Shown here piece by piece: positions 1 through 12,600 of a stretch of DNA of 64,000 bases. Position 1 is the stretch's first letter. Each line of letters begins with the position of its first letter. Source of the stretch: Pelecanus crispus. Taxonomy: Eukaryota; Chordata; Aves; Pelecaniformes; Pelecanidae. Both the position numbers and the translations under genes were made by a program. The notes below the pieces were generated by a model, which did not search any database, was not told where the DNA came from, and worked only from the letters and a program-made list of their open reading frames with translations. The stretch covers positions 3,671,501 to 3,735,500 of the forward strand of contig NC_134660.1 of NCBI RefSeq assembly GCF_030463565.1, given 5' to 3'.

Positions 1-3000
1 CCCTGCCCCTCTTTGTGTGCCTTCGGTGCTGCAAGCCCCTGCCCCTCCGAGGAGCCTCTCATCCCCTGCGGGAGAGCGATCAGTCTGCAGCCAACCTGTG
101 GAGTCCCCCAGGCCCCCCCAGGTCTCTCCAGCTGGTGCAGGGCCTGATGAATCCTACGGAGAGGTGTCCTGAGAGAGAGAGGGGAAAAAAGGGAGCTGCT
201 TACCTCCAGAGGAGCGTTACAGAGGCTCCAGATCACTTTCTCAATACAGAGAAATCTGCAGCAGTAATTGAGGTATTGTGCCTCCTCAGCCTGTAACACA
301 CGTGCTCCGACTGCAGTCTTTCCAGCAGAAGCCTTGTCAGTCGAATGCCTCCTTGCTTTAATCCCTGAGATTGCTGAAGGATGCTGCTTTCATCTGATAG
401 CATTTATGGACCGTTATAATGAGCTTTGGCTTGCTGAGATAAATTAAATTGCTCACCCAGAGGTGCAAACTTCATTAATGCCAGCAGTGAGTCAGATCAG
501 CGTTATTCTAGCACAGAATGTAAACAGGCTGGACACATGAAAAGGGATTTGGCTGGGATTTTTTTTTTTCTTTCTTTTAACCTTCCTAATTGCTGTTGAT
601 TTGTATCTTTTTGCTGCACGTGTTCAAACTCTACTGCTTCTCCACCTCTTCATCTTCTAGGGGAAACCATCAAATACCTTACCATTCGGGACTGAATGAT
701 TTAACTGCTGAGTGTTAACAGTTAGCAATACTCTGCAGTTTTGCCTGGCAAGTTTCTAGCTCTTTCACATATTTGACAAGTCCAAAAAGCTACTTAAGAC
801 TAGATCTGATGAGAAATTAAAGCATGTCCCTTATTTCTGTCCTGGGTTAGAGGCTTACCAGTAGAAAGAAGATGTTGCAGACCGAGACAAATGGCACAGA
901 AAAGATACGTACAAAGTTAGCAGTGCACGCAGCATGAAAATGCAGAGAAAGTGTCACTGCATAATGTGATGGGCATGAGCTCTGTCTGTGTCCTCAGGGG
1001 TGATGCTCACATGCCTCTCATCGGGTATACGCGCACATCTTGCAGGGGTCACGGCCGTACGGCGGAGCGCAGGACGTTCCTCGCTTGCTACGTTCACCTG
1101 CTTCATCACATCAAAAATGAGGTCCAGAGCCCGGGACTGGCTGTGGAGGAGCAGACCCCGAGGCTCTGTGCAGGCACAAGAACCAGATGTCACAGTCTCC
1201 AGGTTTCAGACTGTGGGTCCTTCGGTAAAGGTTGGTTTCTCCCAGTACATTTCCCTAGGACAGGTCCTGAGGCTGTCTTCTAGTTTCTTTGTACAGGAAA
1301 TAACACAAATATAACACGATGAAGTTAATTCATAATAGCAATTAAAGTCCCTGAGAGCATGGATCAGCAAGGGAGGATCTAGCCACCGGGGAAGCATTTT
1401 CAGGAGCAAATGTGTGGGAGCCATCTGTCGCCTCACCATACGTGGTGATAGTCACAGCATGTCTCTCTCTGCATCCTATTCTGAAAATTTACACTGTGAC
1501 TGTAGGTTGCCTGACATATTTTGCAAGTGTTGCCTGCCAAAAGGTGCATTGCACCAAATGGGACAGGAGGCTCAGCAGTGACAGTGCCCCAAGCGGCTCT
1601 GAGCAAAAGGCTCTCTCCACGCTTTCCCTCCCCGGGGGAAGTCAAATGCGGGTCTTGAGTATTCACCACAGAAAGTTTCCTGCTCCCTCTGAAGCAGGGT
1701 CACGATAATCTGTTGGTTGGAAGGGAAAAAACTAATTCCTATTGAGAAAAAAAGCTTTCAGAAGAAAGGGTACTGGGCAGGGGAACAGCTTGCTCCAGGT
1801 GCCACCTGTGGCCACCCAGCACTCCTTTATCCGCACAGCACAACAAACTTCTCTTTCCATTCCTCCACATAAAAGCTGAGCGACGTGCACACATATAAGA
1901 AAGCCAAAAAACCCTACAGGGCTTACAAAACATGACACAGTGCTGCACAAGCTCCTTTCCCTGGGGAGAGTGGAAGGAAACAAGCGTGTGACAGTTACTC
2001 ATCACATTGCTTAAGGCAAGACTGGGAGGCACGGAGATGCTGCAGCAATACGAACGAGGCAGTGACTGGCAACGGTTTCCTGGCCCTTATAATGCAGGAG
2101 TCAGACCAGGTGAGACTGCGAGCTACGCTACCGTGATTCCAGGACAGCCTCATCCCCTCTCAGGTCTTGCCTGCTTTGCGATGATGCGATGAAGGGGGGA
2201 CCTGAATTCTCATTTGACCGGCTGAATGCGCTGAGAACACACCGCTTGCGCTTGGCCCCTGCCCCAGGCGTGCACCCCAAGGCACGGGACGCGCGTGGCC
2301 CATGACCACGCGAAGGAGGGCAGGCAGCCAGCTCTCCAAAGCGCCCGCTGACCCAGGCTGACATGTCCCGGCTGGTGCTTGGCTGGCAGGCCCAGCAGAA
2401 AGCAAAGCAGCGCGCAAAACCGCCGGGTATCTGTGTGACACCACGCCTTGCACCATGTCTGTTCTTTACTCATCCTACTTCATGCTCAGCACCAATATTT
2501 ATATATGAAAAATGACTGCGATTTCAGCAAAAACAAACTGCCCCCTCAGTCCATTAATAAATCCGGTTTCACTGCCAAAACATTTTAATTTCCACTTCTT
2601 CAGACTCGCTTTGTCTTCATTGTCTCTATTTTTACTGCATTTTGTGACAGACAGCTTGTCTCTGACAAATGAAAGTTTGCCGTTACGGTAAACCTTTCTG
2701 CAATACGGCCAGCAAAATAGTAGCAGTCGAGGAGCCCTTCCTTTTTCAATAGCTCTGCTAATGGAAATCACTGCCTGTAATTTATAGGCGCACTGTCCGT
2801 ACGCGGGGAGGAATGGAAAGCAGAAAATGCCGCCCTCTTTGCGTGCAGAAGCCAGGCCCGGGGTGGTGCAGCCTGTACAAAAGGTCGGTCTCCTCCTCGC
2901 CAACGCAACTTGGTCACGGACACCGGAGACACGGGGTTCTTAAAACTGGCGCAGAGCTGGCTAAAACGCCGCGTGTTCCCCTTTCTGCCAAATTCCTCGG

Positions 3001-3039
3001 GGGAACAAGTCGCGTTCCTTTAGCAGTGCCAGGGCTGGC
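1..3039. other. 5' flank of RND2, no gene recognised
   Basis: No open frame here resembles a known protein, and all frames are short and lack exon-like borders. In mammals VAT1 lies just upstream of RND2 on the opposite strand, but I see no VAT1-like exon here. The part at about 2495-2810 is AT-rich, repeat-free and carries TGACAG-type homeobox-cofactor sites beside the promoter. It could be a conserved promoter-proximal element, but that is inference without an alignment. Confidence 0.5.
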
Positions 3040-3205
3040 AGAGCCCGGTGGGGAGCGGGGCACCAACCCTGCAGGGAACGACGGCTGCGGGGCTGCTGCC
3101 GCCGCCGGTGCGGAGCCGTGCCCTGCCTGCAGCCCTCGGCAGCCGGGTGCGGGGGCTCCGGCCGCCCCGGGGCTCCGGGCCGAGCCCTCCCGCCGCGCTG
3201 CGGTG

Positions 3206-3251
3206 GCGGGGCAGCGGGGCAGCGGAGCAGCGGGGCAGCGGGGCAGCGGGC
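3206..3251 (+). repeat. Short GCAGCGGGG tandem repeat in the promoter
   Basis: Roughly five imperfect copies of an 8-9 base GCAGCGGGG unit lie upstream of the RND2 start codon. About 30 bases downstream (3281-3303) is a second short array based on CCGGTC. Both are G-rich on one strand and likely vary in length. Confidence 0.75.
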
Positions 3252-3337
3252 GGGGGGGGCAGCCCCCGGCGGGGCCGTGCCCGGTCCCGGTCCCGGTCCC
3301 GGGAGAGGCCCCGCTGCCGCACACGCCGCCTCGGGGC

Positions 3338-3354
3338 GGGGGGGGGGGGGGGGG
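3338..3354 (+). repeat. Run of 17 G in the RND2 promoter/5'UTR region
   Basis: A homopolymer of 17 G, preceded by GGGGC, lies about 210 bases upstream of the RND2 ATG. It can form a G-quadruplex on the coding strand and is a likely sequencing or assembly error point, so the exact count should be treated with caution. Confidence 0.85.
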
Positions 3355-3561
3355 ACGCGGGCCGGGGACGCCCCGAGGGGGCGGCGGGGGCGGCTCCGGG
3401 GGCCGCGGCCGGCGGGAGGCGGCCGGGGGCGGCCGTGGCGGCGCGGCCCTGCCCAGCGCCGGCTCCGCTCCGCGCCTGGTTGGTGCCGTCGGGGCCGGGG
3501 GCGCGGCCAGGCCGGGGCCGTCCCGGTAAAGCGGCGGGCGCGGGCGGCGCGGCCCCGCACC

Positions 3562-3663
3562 ATGGAGGGGCACCTGGCGCGTTGCAAGATCGTGGTGGTG
3601 GGGGACACGCAGTGCGGCAAGACAGCGCTGCTGCACGTCTTCGCCAAGGACTGCTACCCCGAG
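3562..3663 (+). CDS. RND2: RND2 coding exon 1
   Basis: Encodes residues 1-34, including the P-loop GDTQCGKT, and ends in phase 0 after CYPE with donor GTGCGG. The ATG lies in ACCATGG. The reading frame stays open for 148 codons upstream, back to another ATG at 3118. The conserved RND2 N-terminus and the initiation context favour 3562 as the true start. Confidence 0.95.
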
Positions 3664-6600
3664 GTGCGGCGGCGGGCGGCGGGCGGGCGGCGGGCGGGCT
3701 GGGCTGGGCTGGCCTCAACCTCTGCTCTCCCCTCCGTCCTCCCCCCGCAGAGCTACGTGCCCACCGTCTTCGAGAACTACACGGCCAGCTTCGAGATCGA
3801 CAAGCAGCGCACCGAGCTCAACATGTGGGACACCTCAGGTGGGCCGGGGGCTCGGTGGGGGCGGGGGGCGGCGGGGCCGGGCTCGTCCCTCCGGCCGAGG
3901 GCTTCCCCCTCCCCGGAGCCCCCGCACCCCGGGCCGGGCCCGGCGCTCCGGCAGCCTCCGAGCTTCCCGGCCCCCAGCCCCGCCGCCGCCGCGGGGTCGT
4001 TGCCCGGGGTCGCCGCCCTGGGCGTTCCGCTCTCCTTTCCCGCAGCCCGCGCCGCGCGGTCTCCCGGGCACGGCCCGGCGCTGCCTTTAGGTGCTGCATT
4101 CGCGTTAGCATCCGCGCCCGGAGCCGTGCAGCCCGGTAACGACCAAAGCGGCTCTGGGGTGCGAGGTGAGGCCGGGGACGAGCCAAGGCGCAGCTTGGGA
4201 AGGGAGACCTCACCTTGGAGAGGAATGCGCCCTGGGAACGCGCTGTCCTTTCATCGCTCTGCGACACAGCGTCTGGGGTTCTTTGGGGTTGGTTTGAGTT
4301 TTTTTGGGTTTTTTTTTTTGTTTTTTTTTGGTTTTTTTTTTGGTTTGGTTTTGCCTCTTTGTGCCCTCAGTTGTGTTTCTGCACGAAGCCTGAGGCACAG
4401 CTGTCCCAGCCCACCGAGACCCTTCCCAAACTTCACGCTGTCTTTCTGTGGAGGCGTGAGGAGTTGCAAGTGAAGTGCTTGATGCAGAGCTAACAAAAAT
4501 ATTGGCATCCAGCAAAGTTCGGGTGCACCTTTTAATATCCCTCTGGCAGCCTTTTCGGACTGTCGCGTACACACGGTGCGGCTGAATGCCGTGCTCTGTC
4601 GGTGTACGTACAGCACTGGCTGGGTGATGCTCTTTCCCCGTAATTTCTGGAGTCCTTAGGACAAATAAAGTCCTCTCAGTGTCCAAGAGCGGTAGTAAGT
4701 TAAAATATGACCTAGGACTTTCTTTGCTCTCGCACACTCAAATTCCTTGCTGTAATTTTACATCCATCAAATTACAGCTGTAGGATCAGCACAGCTCTAC
4801 CTAGAGTAGTGGCTTTACTGAGTCTTGGACTAGCTCTAATGTATAAAATGTGTTTGTTGAGTCTGATCTGGAGCTTCCTGACCCAGGAGACCTGTGGCTT
4901 TTGCTGCTTTTTATTCCCTGAGACAAAAAGGGGTCTTTTGCTTTGCCCGCACGATGTGCGCTGCGATGCGAGCCACAAGGATGCTGGCTCGTAGGGCAGC
5001 TCTTGGTGCTGGAGCCGTGGATGAAGCGTTGGCTCTCCGCGTTTGCCTGTGAGCTGGGCTTGAAGCACCGAAGGGTGGCCACGACGTGGAAGTCATTGCC
5101 TGGTGGATGGTGCTGGGCTGACGTGTCTGCGTGAAGTCCCTCAGACGTGGTAACGGTGAAGCCATCCTGGTCGACCCGGGGGCTTTCCCTGCAGAGGGTT
5201 TCCTGGAGCTGCTCCGACGGGGTGAGTCTGGATCGGGGTGTGCTGGGAGTGCGGGGTGGCCGACCCCGCGTGTCACCGGGGTGCGCTCGTGTGTGCACCC
5301 ACAGCTTGATCGCCTCTGTGGCCGAGGGGGGGTGTTCCAAACCGGGGACCTGTGCAGCCTGCCAAAAGGGGCTGGGTGGGGTATCTTTGTTAGGCACTGC
5401 ACGGCTTTGCTCCGAGTGTCTGTATTTGACGTGAAAAACTTCACCTTTTGAGGGTGCAGAAGCACGTTTGATACATTGTCTGCTTTTTAGGAATTCTCCA
5501 GAATGTTTGGCTTTGATCTTACAAATGTTAAAAGAAAAGGACACGATAAAAAGTCTTTAAAGCCGTGTATATGTATCTGATACCTGCATCTGATGTTGTC
5601 ATGCATTCATTTTTACCCTTTTCAGCAAAAGATATAAGTTTTTCTAGTGTTTATCTCTCTAGCCAAGAGAAAATGGACTTTGATTCTTTCTCCCTTCTCC
5701 TTATGAAACATGTAAGACCTTTTTAACAGCTTTGTTGTAGATAGAGTTCACTAGATAGTTTTCCAGATAAATTCCCTTCTGTTGCAGCTTTAATTTGAAA
5801 TACACAGGAGCTAGTTCTTCAATAAACAGTCCTGCAAAACGATACACAGCAATTTTCCCTGGTAATCAAACTCATATTTTTAGCTGTAGACTGCAGGCTG
5901 CTGTTGAATTTCCACTTCCCTTCGGAGACACTTGTAAACAGGAGCTTTGGTAAAAGAACTTTTGCACAATAGTGCATTGAACCAGCTGAGCTGAAGGGAT
6001 TGAGAGTGGCTAATTGCCCTCCTCATGCAGAATGACAGGCGCTGGGCTGCACTTTCCCCTTGTCTCTCTGCTACCTCCTGTCTCTTTTAAGCAGCTTCGC
6101 ATGCAAGGACTTATTGTTCATGATAAATTCCATCCCCGCAAGAGCGGGAAGGGACGTGCTGGGAAACTGCTCCCCTCCTCCTGTCAAGATTGCCCTTTAG
6201 ATTTTAAACACTTGCCATCTCTTAGATAAGTAATTGGAACTGAAAGTCTCCTCCAGAAATCAGAAGAGAGAGCTGGACAGAGGAACTGACTATTGATTTT
6301 ATTTTTTTTTTTAATTCCCCCCTGCCTCCTAGTTAGTCATGAAAGTGGTCGGAGGCTCTGGAAGCTGCGCAGGGTGAGCTGAGCATCACCCAGCAATGGG
6401 TGTTGGGGCAAGAGCAGTCTGCCTGGAAAACTCCCTTTATTGCCACCGAGCGTGGCCACAGCCTACCTGGCCGCTCAGAAGTCCCGTTGGTAATCTCTGC
6501 ACAAACGGGGATGTTGTCTGCTCCCTGGGGCTGGTAGTACCGGCTGATACAAGTGCGTTGGAAAATGCAGCCTTTCAGGCTGAATTTGCCCCTCCTGCTA

Positions 6601-9600
6601 AGTGGCAAATGCAGGCTATGACATTAGCAGCAGGCAGTAAATCAAGTTAGAGAAATATTGCCATAGGGTGGACAGAAGTGATGGGGAACTGAATGGCTCC
6701 CAAATTGTACCTCGGATTTCCTTTAAATGTCTTCTAACCCTTTGTCCATTGATCAGTTTTTCTGAGGCTGGAGGGTGACTCTGGAGAGTTTCCAGCACTG
6801 AGAATCCTTCACGAGGATGAAATCTGTGCCGCTCAGACAGGGCAAATGCGAGGACTCTGCACCGTCTGAAGTGCCTGAGATCTAGGAACCTACCAGGGAG
6901 AAAAGTGAACCGAGTTTGAGCTTGACCCCTTGCCCGTCATCTGCAGGTGCTGGTGGCGTTTCATGTTTGTTTCTGTGTAAGTTGGTCCCACCTTGGGGCA
7001 AGCTGGGAGTGAAATTGCTTCAGGTGCCATTTTACAGCACAGCAGGGATGTCCCATCCCTCCTGTCCCCCTGAAATCCTGCGCTACGTGCCGTTTTCTAA
7101 AGCCCCCACTAAAAAGCAGTTTGACATCTTTGTGTGAGAGGGCAGGGGTGCGGAGCCCGCCTGCCGTACAGGGTGCACAGGGTGCCGGCTCCGGGGAGCT
7201 GCTGTGCCCTGGCACCTCTGCTCGTGAGCCTTAGGGAGGGCACGGTGCTTTGCTGCTCTTCGTGCTCCCGTTCTGGCAAATTCTTTCTGTGCTGCCTGTT
7301 GGCCCAATGCGCTCGGCACAGAAACGACTCCTCCGCGTGGCGCCGGTATCTTGTGGCGAGGGGAAACTCCAGTTCGACGGGATGCCTGATGGCTTGGGAG
7401 TGCTGTTCCCAAAGGGCTGGGTGCCTCCCAGACCCGCAGCGCCGGTGCCCCAGACCCGTCAGGAAGAGCTTTCTTCCTTGCGGCCGGGTGGAGGAAGGGC
7501 GGATGGTTTTGTGATCACTAGCAATGCTTTGCAAAGAGTAGGCGAGTTTCATTTCCATGCTTCAGAGGTGCGAGAGGGAGTGCAATTACCACGAGGTGTG
7601 CACCGGGCGGGTAGGTTTTCCTCAGCGATGCAGTATCTGTGTTCCCTGTGGATTCGGGGAGTGTCCGTGGGTCTGCCCCGCTCTGGGAGGCGTTGGCCTG
7701 GAGCGGAGCCTCTGCGGTGCTCAGCAGGTCTCCAGTGGGGAGAGCGTCCAGCGCCGGCTGACCTCCTTTTCCCAGGGACCGGCTCTCGGTGCATTCCCAC
7801 GGTGACTCGGGCATTGCCAGCGGGCTCGCTGCCCACGGCTCCGGACTGGCCCGAGGTCCCCACTCGTCCCACCCGCTGCCCACCGCACCGGCGGCCCCGC
7901 AGAGCCCCTTCCCCGGTGCTGGTTACCAGCAGGGTCGGAGAGGGGCTCAGGCAACGCTGCTGCCCGATGCCTCGGCAAGGCCAGCGTGCTACAGCGTCGG
8001 TGCCGGCAGGTCTGAGGCCTTGCCCTGTACCTCGGTGGGTTTTGTTTTGTTTCCAATAGTAACGCGGAGGAAGCTACTCTGTGCATGGCAGCCTGCGCTC
8101 AGTTCTTTGCTTTTGGTTCGCACCCCTTTGTGCCGGGAGGCTCTGCCTGCCTTCTGTGCCTGTGGCCTCAAAGTGCAGGCAGAGCAGCGATGTGAGGCCG
8201 TTTATCTGCTTGGTGCATCTTTTGCTGATGCGGATCCCGGTGCAGAGTAGAGCTGCCCGTTTCTGGTAGGGGCATCTGTGCCAGTGGCTCAGGGGGAGGC
8301 CCAGGCCTGGCGTTGTGCCTTGCACATGATCGTTGCCACCTTGGAAAGCTGCTGGAGAGGACTTTTCTGTCCTTTGTGGACCAGCAGGACGCACCGCTGC
8401 CGAGAGCCGCAGTGTCCACCGCAACCTGCGACATCGCAAAGATCAGGGCCCCCAGGTTTAGCAGCGCCACTTTGCCCCCCTCTGTGCTGCAGCTCGCCAC
8501 AGGGGAGTTGCGCGGCTGCCAGTCCTTCGCCGGGGCTTCTGTCTCTTACGCAGATGTGCTTTCAAGACAAGAATAACACTGTGAGTTGCAAATCCCCCTC
8601 CGCCTCCCTCTTTGCCTGTACTCAGCAAACAGTCTGCCTTGGTATGGCCTGTGTGGGAACCTACAGGCTGCGATAACAGATCCTTTTTTAGGGGAACTAC
8701 CGAGGAATGTTGATGAGATTAGAGAGCTAGAAAGGGGCCGAGTTTAGCGATGGCATCTCCATGGATGCTGAGGCTGGCTGTGCCTGAATTCCCAGTGTGT
8801 GGCTCTGGGATTGCCATGGCTGCCTCTTCCAAAGTGCAAGAGCAAGTTCTGTCTTGGGAAGAGTTCAATGCCACTTGCACTCTGAGGCAGAGAAAAAATG
8901 TGGAGCTGCCCTTTCCATACCGAAATAGCTCCTCCCATGCTCCCTGTTGAGGCTGGGAGCCTGAAACCAGCATACTTGTGTTCTGCCTCAGCACAAATAC
9001 ATAGTTAAGCCTAAAAATATGTGCAGCTGGGTCACATTCTCAGGCAGGTCAGTAACCAGTCAGACAGAAGTTGAAAGAGTTGCAGCAGAAACAGCAGCAG
9101 ATATGCTTATGCTGGGGTGGGTGGAGGATGGACCTGAGAAGACATGATGTGCCGTGACATGCCATGCCGTGCCATGCCGTGACAGTCCCCGGGAGGATCG
9201 TCTTGCTGGGCTGGGCATGGTGCGGGGGTGCTGCGATGCTGTGTCGCTCAGGGATGGAGGTTGCTTCTCCTGCAGCAAGGGCAGCGTGCCCTGTGGCAGC
9301 ATCCGTCCCTTCTCCCCTACGGATCCAAGAGGCTCCGAATCTGTGGGGAGTCCTGGGAGTCACGGGGGGTGCTGAGTAGGAATGGTGCCGTTAGCAACAA
9401 CCAGCTGACCCTGCTGGCTGCTGCAACCTTGGAGGCAAGGAAGGGCTTGCTGTGGGGTGGATTTGTTCCTTGCTCTGTTGCAACCCCTGTCCCACAGCAC
9501 GGAGCTGATCCGCTCTCTCCTGTGGGCAAGGACAGCACCACTCTGCTCTCCCCGTTTCTTCTGTCATTCTGGCTGCTCTCTGGCACCTGTGGCACCTCCT

Positions 9601-12600
9601 GATGCTGCTTTAATGCTGATTTAATGTGTGTTTAGGGCAAATGGAAGCTCCTTATTGAGGCAGTCACATAAACAGACCAGCAGAAACTCCCTGGAGCGGG
9701 GCAGTCACACCCCGTCCTCTGCCTGTGATGGCTTGACTCTCTAACAGCCCTCACCCAGCGTGGTGCCAAGGATGCCCCTCTCGCCCCACCAAACAGTGCT
9801 AGTGTGCTTTGGCACGGCTGATGGGGACGGCAGGAGGCTTTGTGGGAGGGAGAGCTCTGAAGGAGCCGGTTGGCGTGCGCCCCGGGCCCCGTGCGTGCGG
9901 TGAGGACATGGATGCAGCGTTCCTTTTGCGCCAGCTTCTGAAGATAAAATCTCCACTCGATTAAACTTCACAAGTGTACAGGCCGAGCCTTCCCTGTAGG
10001 GAGAAACCTTATCTGGTAGCTGAGCAGTCAGGGAGGGATCTGCTGCTTATGCACAGCAAACCTGAAATGCGCAACATTTCATAAAGATAATTGTGTTCGT
10101 TCAGCCCTTGGCCGTGTTCCCCAAAGCCAGAGCGTGTGCTGGCTGTGCTGGGGGAATCGGTTGCCACTCCTAGTCCTTGTTGTGCCCCATAGAAGGGATG
10201 ACAGGCAGGTTATGGCAATGCCAACTGCCCTTGTGACATGGCAGGAGTGCCAGGAAGAGACTTCTGGCTCCCATTTGTCTCCCTTGTCAGCTGCCACAGG
10301 CGTGATTTCCAGCATGCTTGTGAGAAGCCTGGACGAGCTACTCAGGCTGCCTCTGCAGCCCCCGCCCTCCCACCCCAGACACTCGGTGATGCGCCCCCAG
10401 AGATGCCAGCACTTCTGCAAGGAGCTTCCAGAGCTGCCTCCCAATTGCCAGAGTTGAGGGTTGCATCTGGGCCAGCTCCTCTGAACCTCTGTGAGCTGCG
10501 TATGTGGGACAGGGCACAGGATCTGGATAAGGCAGAAGCACCCTGTGCCTGCCTGAGCTGGGGATTCCTCTGCCAGTAAATCCAGCAGAACAGCCTCCTC
10601 CTGAGTGACAGGTTTCCAGTAATAAGATCTGGAGAGGGGCCCAGAAATGCCACCTCAGCCCATGCAAATACCATTCCCCTCACCCTGATCATGTCCATCC
10701 TGAAGGTACGCCAGCTGGGCTGTTTAGTAATTTACTCATTTTTGTACGTGCATCGTAAGAATTAGGAGCAGAGGTTAATTGTCCAAGCTGATTAGCTGTT
10801 GTTTCAGTCATGCACTTTCCAGACGGTTGCTTGTTCCATGTCATGGAACCGTTTCCTCCTTTCCTACACTTCAACGTTTTGCAGCGATGTTGCACAAGCA
10901 AGAGAAACATGCTCCAGCCATGAGAGAAGCTTGTAGAAGTCCCGGGGCTGATGGCCGTGCCATGTTCGGTGTCCCTCGGAGGGCTGGACTAGGGGTAGTT
11001 GCAGGAGTGGCCGGCAGTTCCCTCTGCTGCCTTCTGTCTCCCTCCAGCTTTGGCGGGATGCCTCGTCTCTCCTTGTTTGCCCGCTTCCTCTCTGGCAGCC
11101 AGGGCTTTGTGTCATTTCAAGACAACTCGTTGACCCTGACCTTGTTGCCCGTCAGGGTCAGAGAGTTGGGGCCCTCCCCATCGTGAGGCTCTGTCATACC
11201 CTAACTTCTGAAGAACAAATTGCGACCTTCACTTGGCTAGAACCTTCCTGAGGCGTTGCCTGTAAGGATGGCGGGATCTCCTTTTGTGGCAAAGCCTGCC
11301 ACGGGAGGGTGTTCTGTGCGGACAGGGGTTATCCTGGTAAAAGCTCTGCCCCTCGGGCTGGGCTGGAGATGCCTCTCGGAGAGAAACCGCAGCCGGCTTT
11401 GCCTGGCTGTGGTGCTGCTGTGGGCAGAGCCGGGGAACCCGGAGCAGCGCAGGGCACCTTGGTGCTGGCAGCGGTAGCACTACGTGTTTTTCAGCCTGGC
11501 ATTTCGCGTGCGGACAGCCAGGTCTTCGCTGCGCAGCGGAACTTGGCCCGATGGCGGCTCTGTTTGACTATTTCGACAGGTCTGCTTTGCTCTTAGTGCC
11601 ACTCACTTTAATGGCTAATGTCACTAATTGCTGCTTCTTTTGTAATTGCAGCCCTGGAGCTCTCGGGTCTGGGCTTTGGACCACGGTACTGCCAGAGCCC
11701 GTCGTTACCAGTGTCTCTGAGTCTGCCACCAGTACTTTAATTCCTGTCTCTGCCACTTGTCACTTTTCTGGGCTGGACTCTAATGAGCACTATATTAGTG
11801 TCAGAAACATGTTTTTTTCTATCAGTGGGATCTGCATTATCCTCCCCTTCCAGACAATAATCAGCCAGGCAGGGTCAGGGATCCTTAACATGTCTCTGAG
11901 CCCCGGCTGAGTGGGGACCTGCAGGGTGCTCAGGAATATTGCTGCAGTTTATCAATCTTCAAACAAAAAAATCCTCTGGTTTTCTTTCAGGAGAGAGGGT
12001 CTGATTTCACACTGGGAGGATGAAGTCGGTCTCTGAACTCGTGATGGTTCAGATCATTGTCTCCCTGACGTGCAGCTATTGCACTCTGGGAGGCTGCAAT
12101 GGCTAATTGCCCAGTCTCCTGTTTAGAAAGCCCATCAGCGCTAATGATACAGGGAATGAGGAGGTCATTTGCATGTTCTGGTCTCTTGTATGCCAGGCAC
12201 ACTGAGCTATTGCTCTTCAAACATTGCCTTCTGCCTTTATAAAGGCAACTAGAATCTTAAAGGCGGGGACCTGTGTCTTGCAGAGTTTACCATGCTTGCG
12301 GTTCGTCCGTAGTGAGAGATCGTCTCTGAGGAGCCCTGTTGTGGCTTCGCCTGTTCCTGGGCTCTGGCAGGCCCAGCTCCCTGGCTCCGATGGGATGCCT
12401 TGCAGGAGGAGATGTCTTGGGGGATCGTGCGAGAGTCTCCCCAGGGAGACTGCTGCTGGAGCCGTGTCGCGGGCCACGCAGGAGGTGGAGGTGGCCGCGG
12501 GCTCGGCGGCTGCTGGTGAGCACGAGTGACGTGTCCGCACGGGCGGCTTCACCCTCGCAAACGGAGATCCGAGCCCGTGGTGTGCTCAGGTGGTCCGTGA

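Larger units (their letters stand above)
3040..4210 (+). promoter_or_regulatory. CpG-island promoter of RND2
   Basis: This stretch is extremely rich in G, C and CpG compared with the AT-richer sequence on both sides. It covers the presumed transcription start, exons 1 and 2 and the start of intron 2. I see no convincing TATA box. GC-box-like GGGCGG strings and G runs are frequent, as expected for a TATA-less CpG-island promoter with dispersed start sites. The exact transcription start cannot be read from sequence alone. Confidence 0.85.

Noticed and set aside
1-3039. VAT1 exons upstream of RND2, expected from mammalian synteny
   Set aside because: No frame on the - strand resembles VAT1. The gene may lie further left or be rearranged.
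3048-4139. Long open frames in the CpG island besides RND2
   Set aside because: GC-rich DNA has few stop codons. The frames are low complexity (Ala, Gly, Pro, Arg) and run through RND2 splice sites.
7250-8059. 269-codon open frame in RND2 intron 2
   Set aside because: No recognisable protein, no splice-site or conservation evidence, and overlapping frames on both strands are equally open in this GC-rich stretch.
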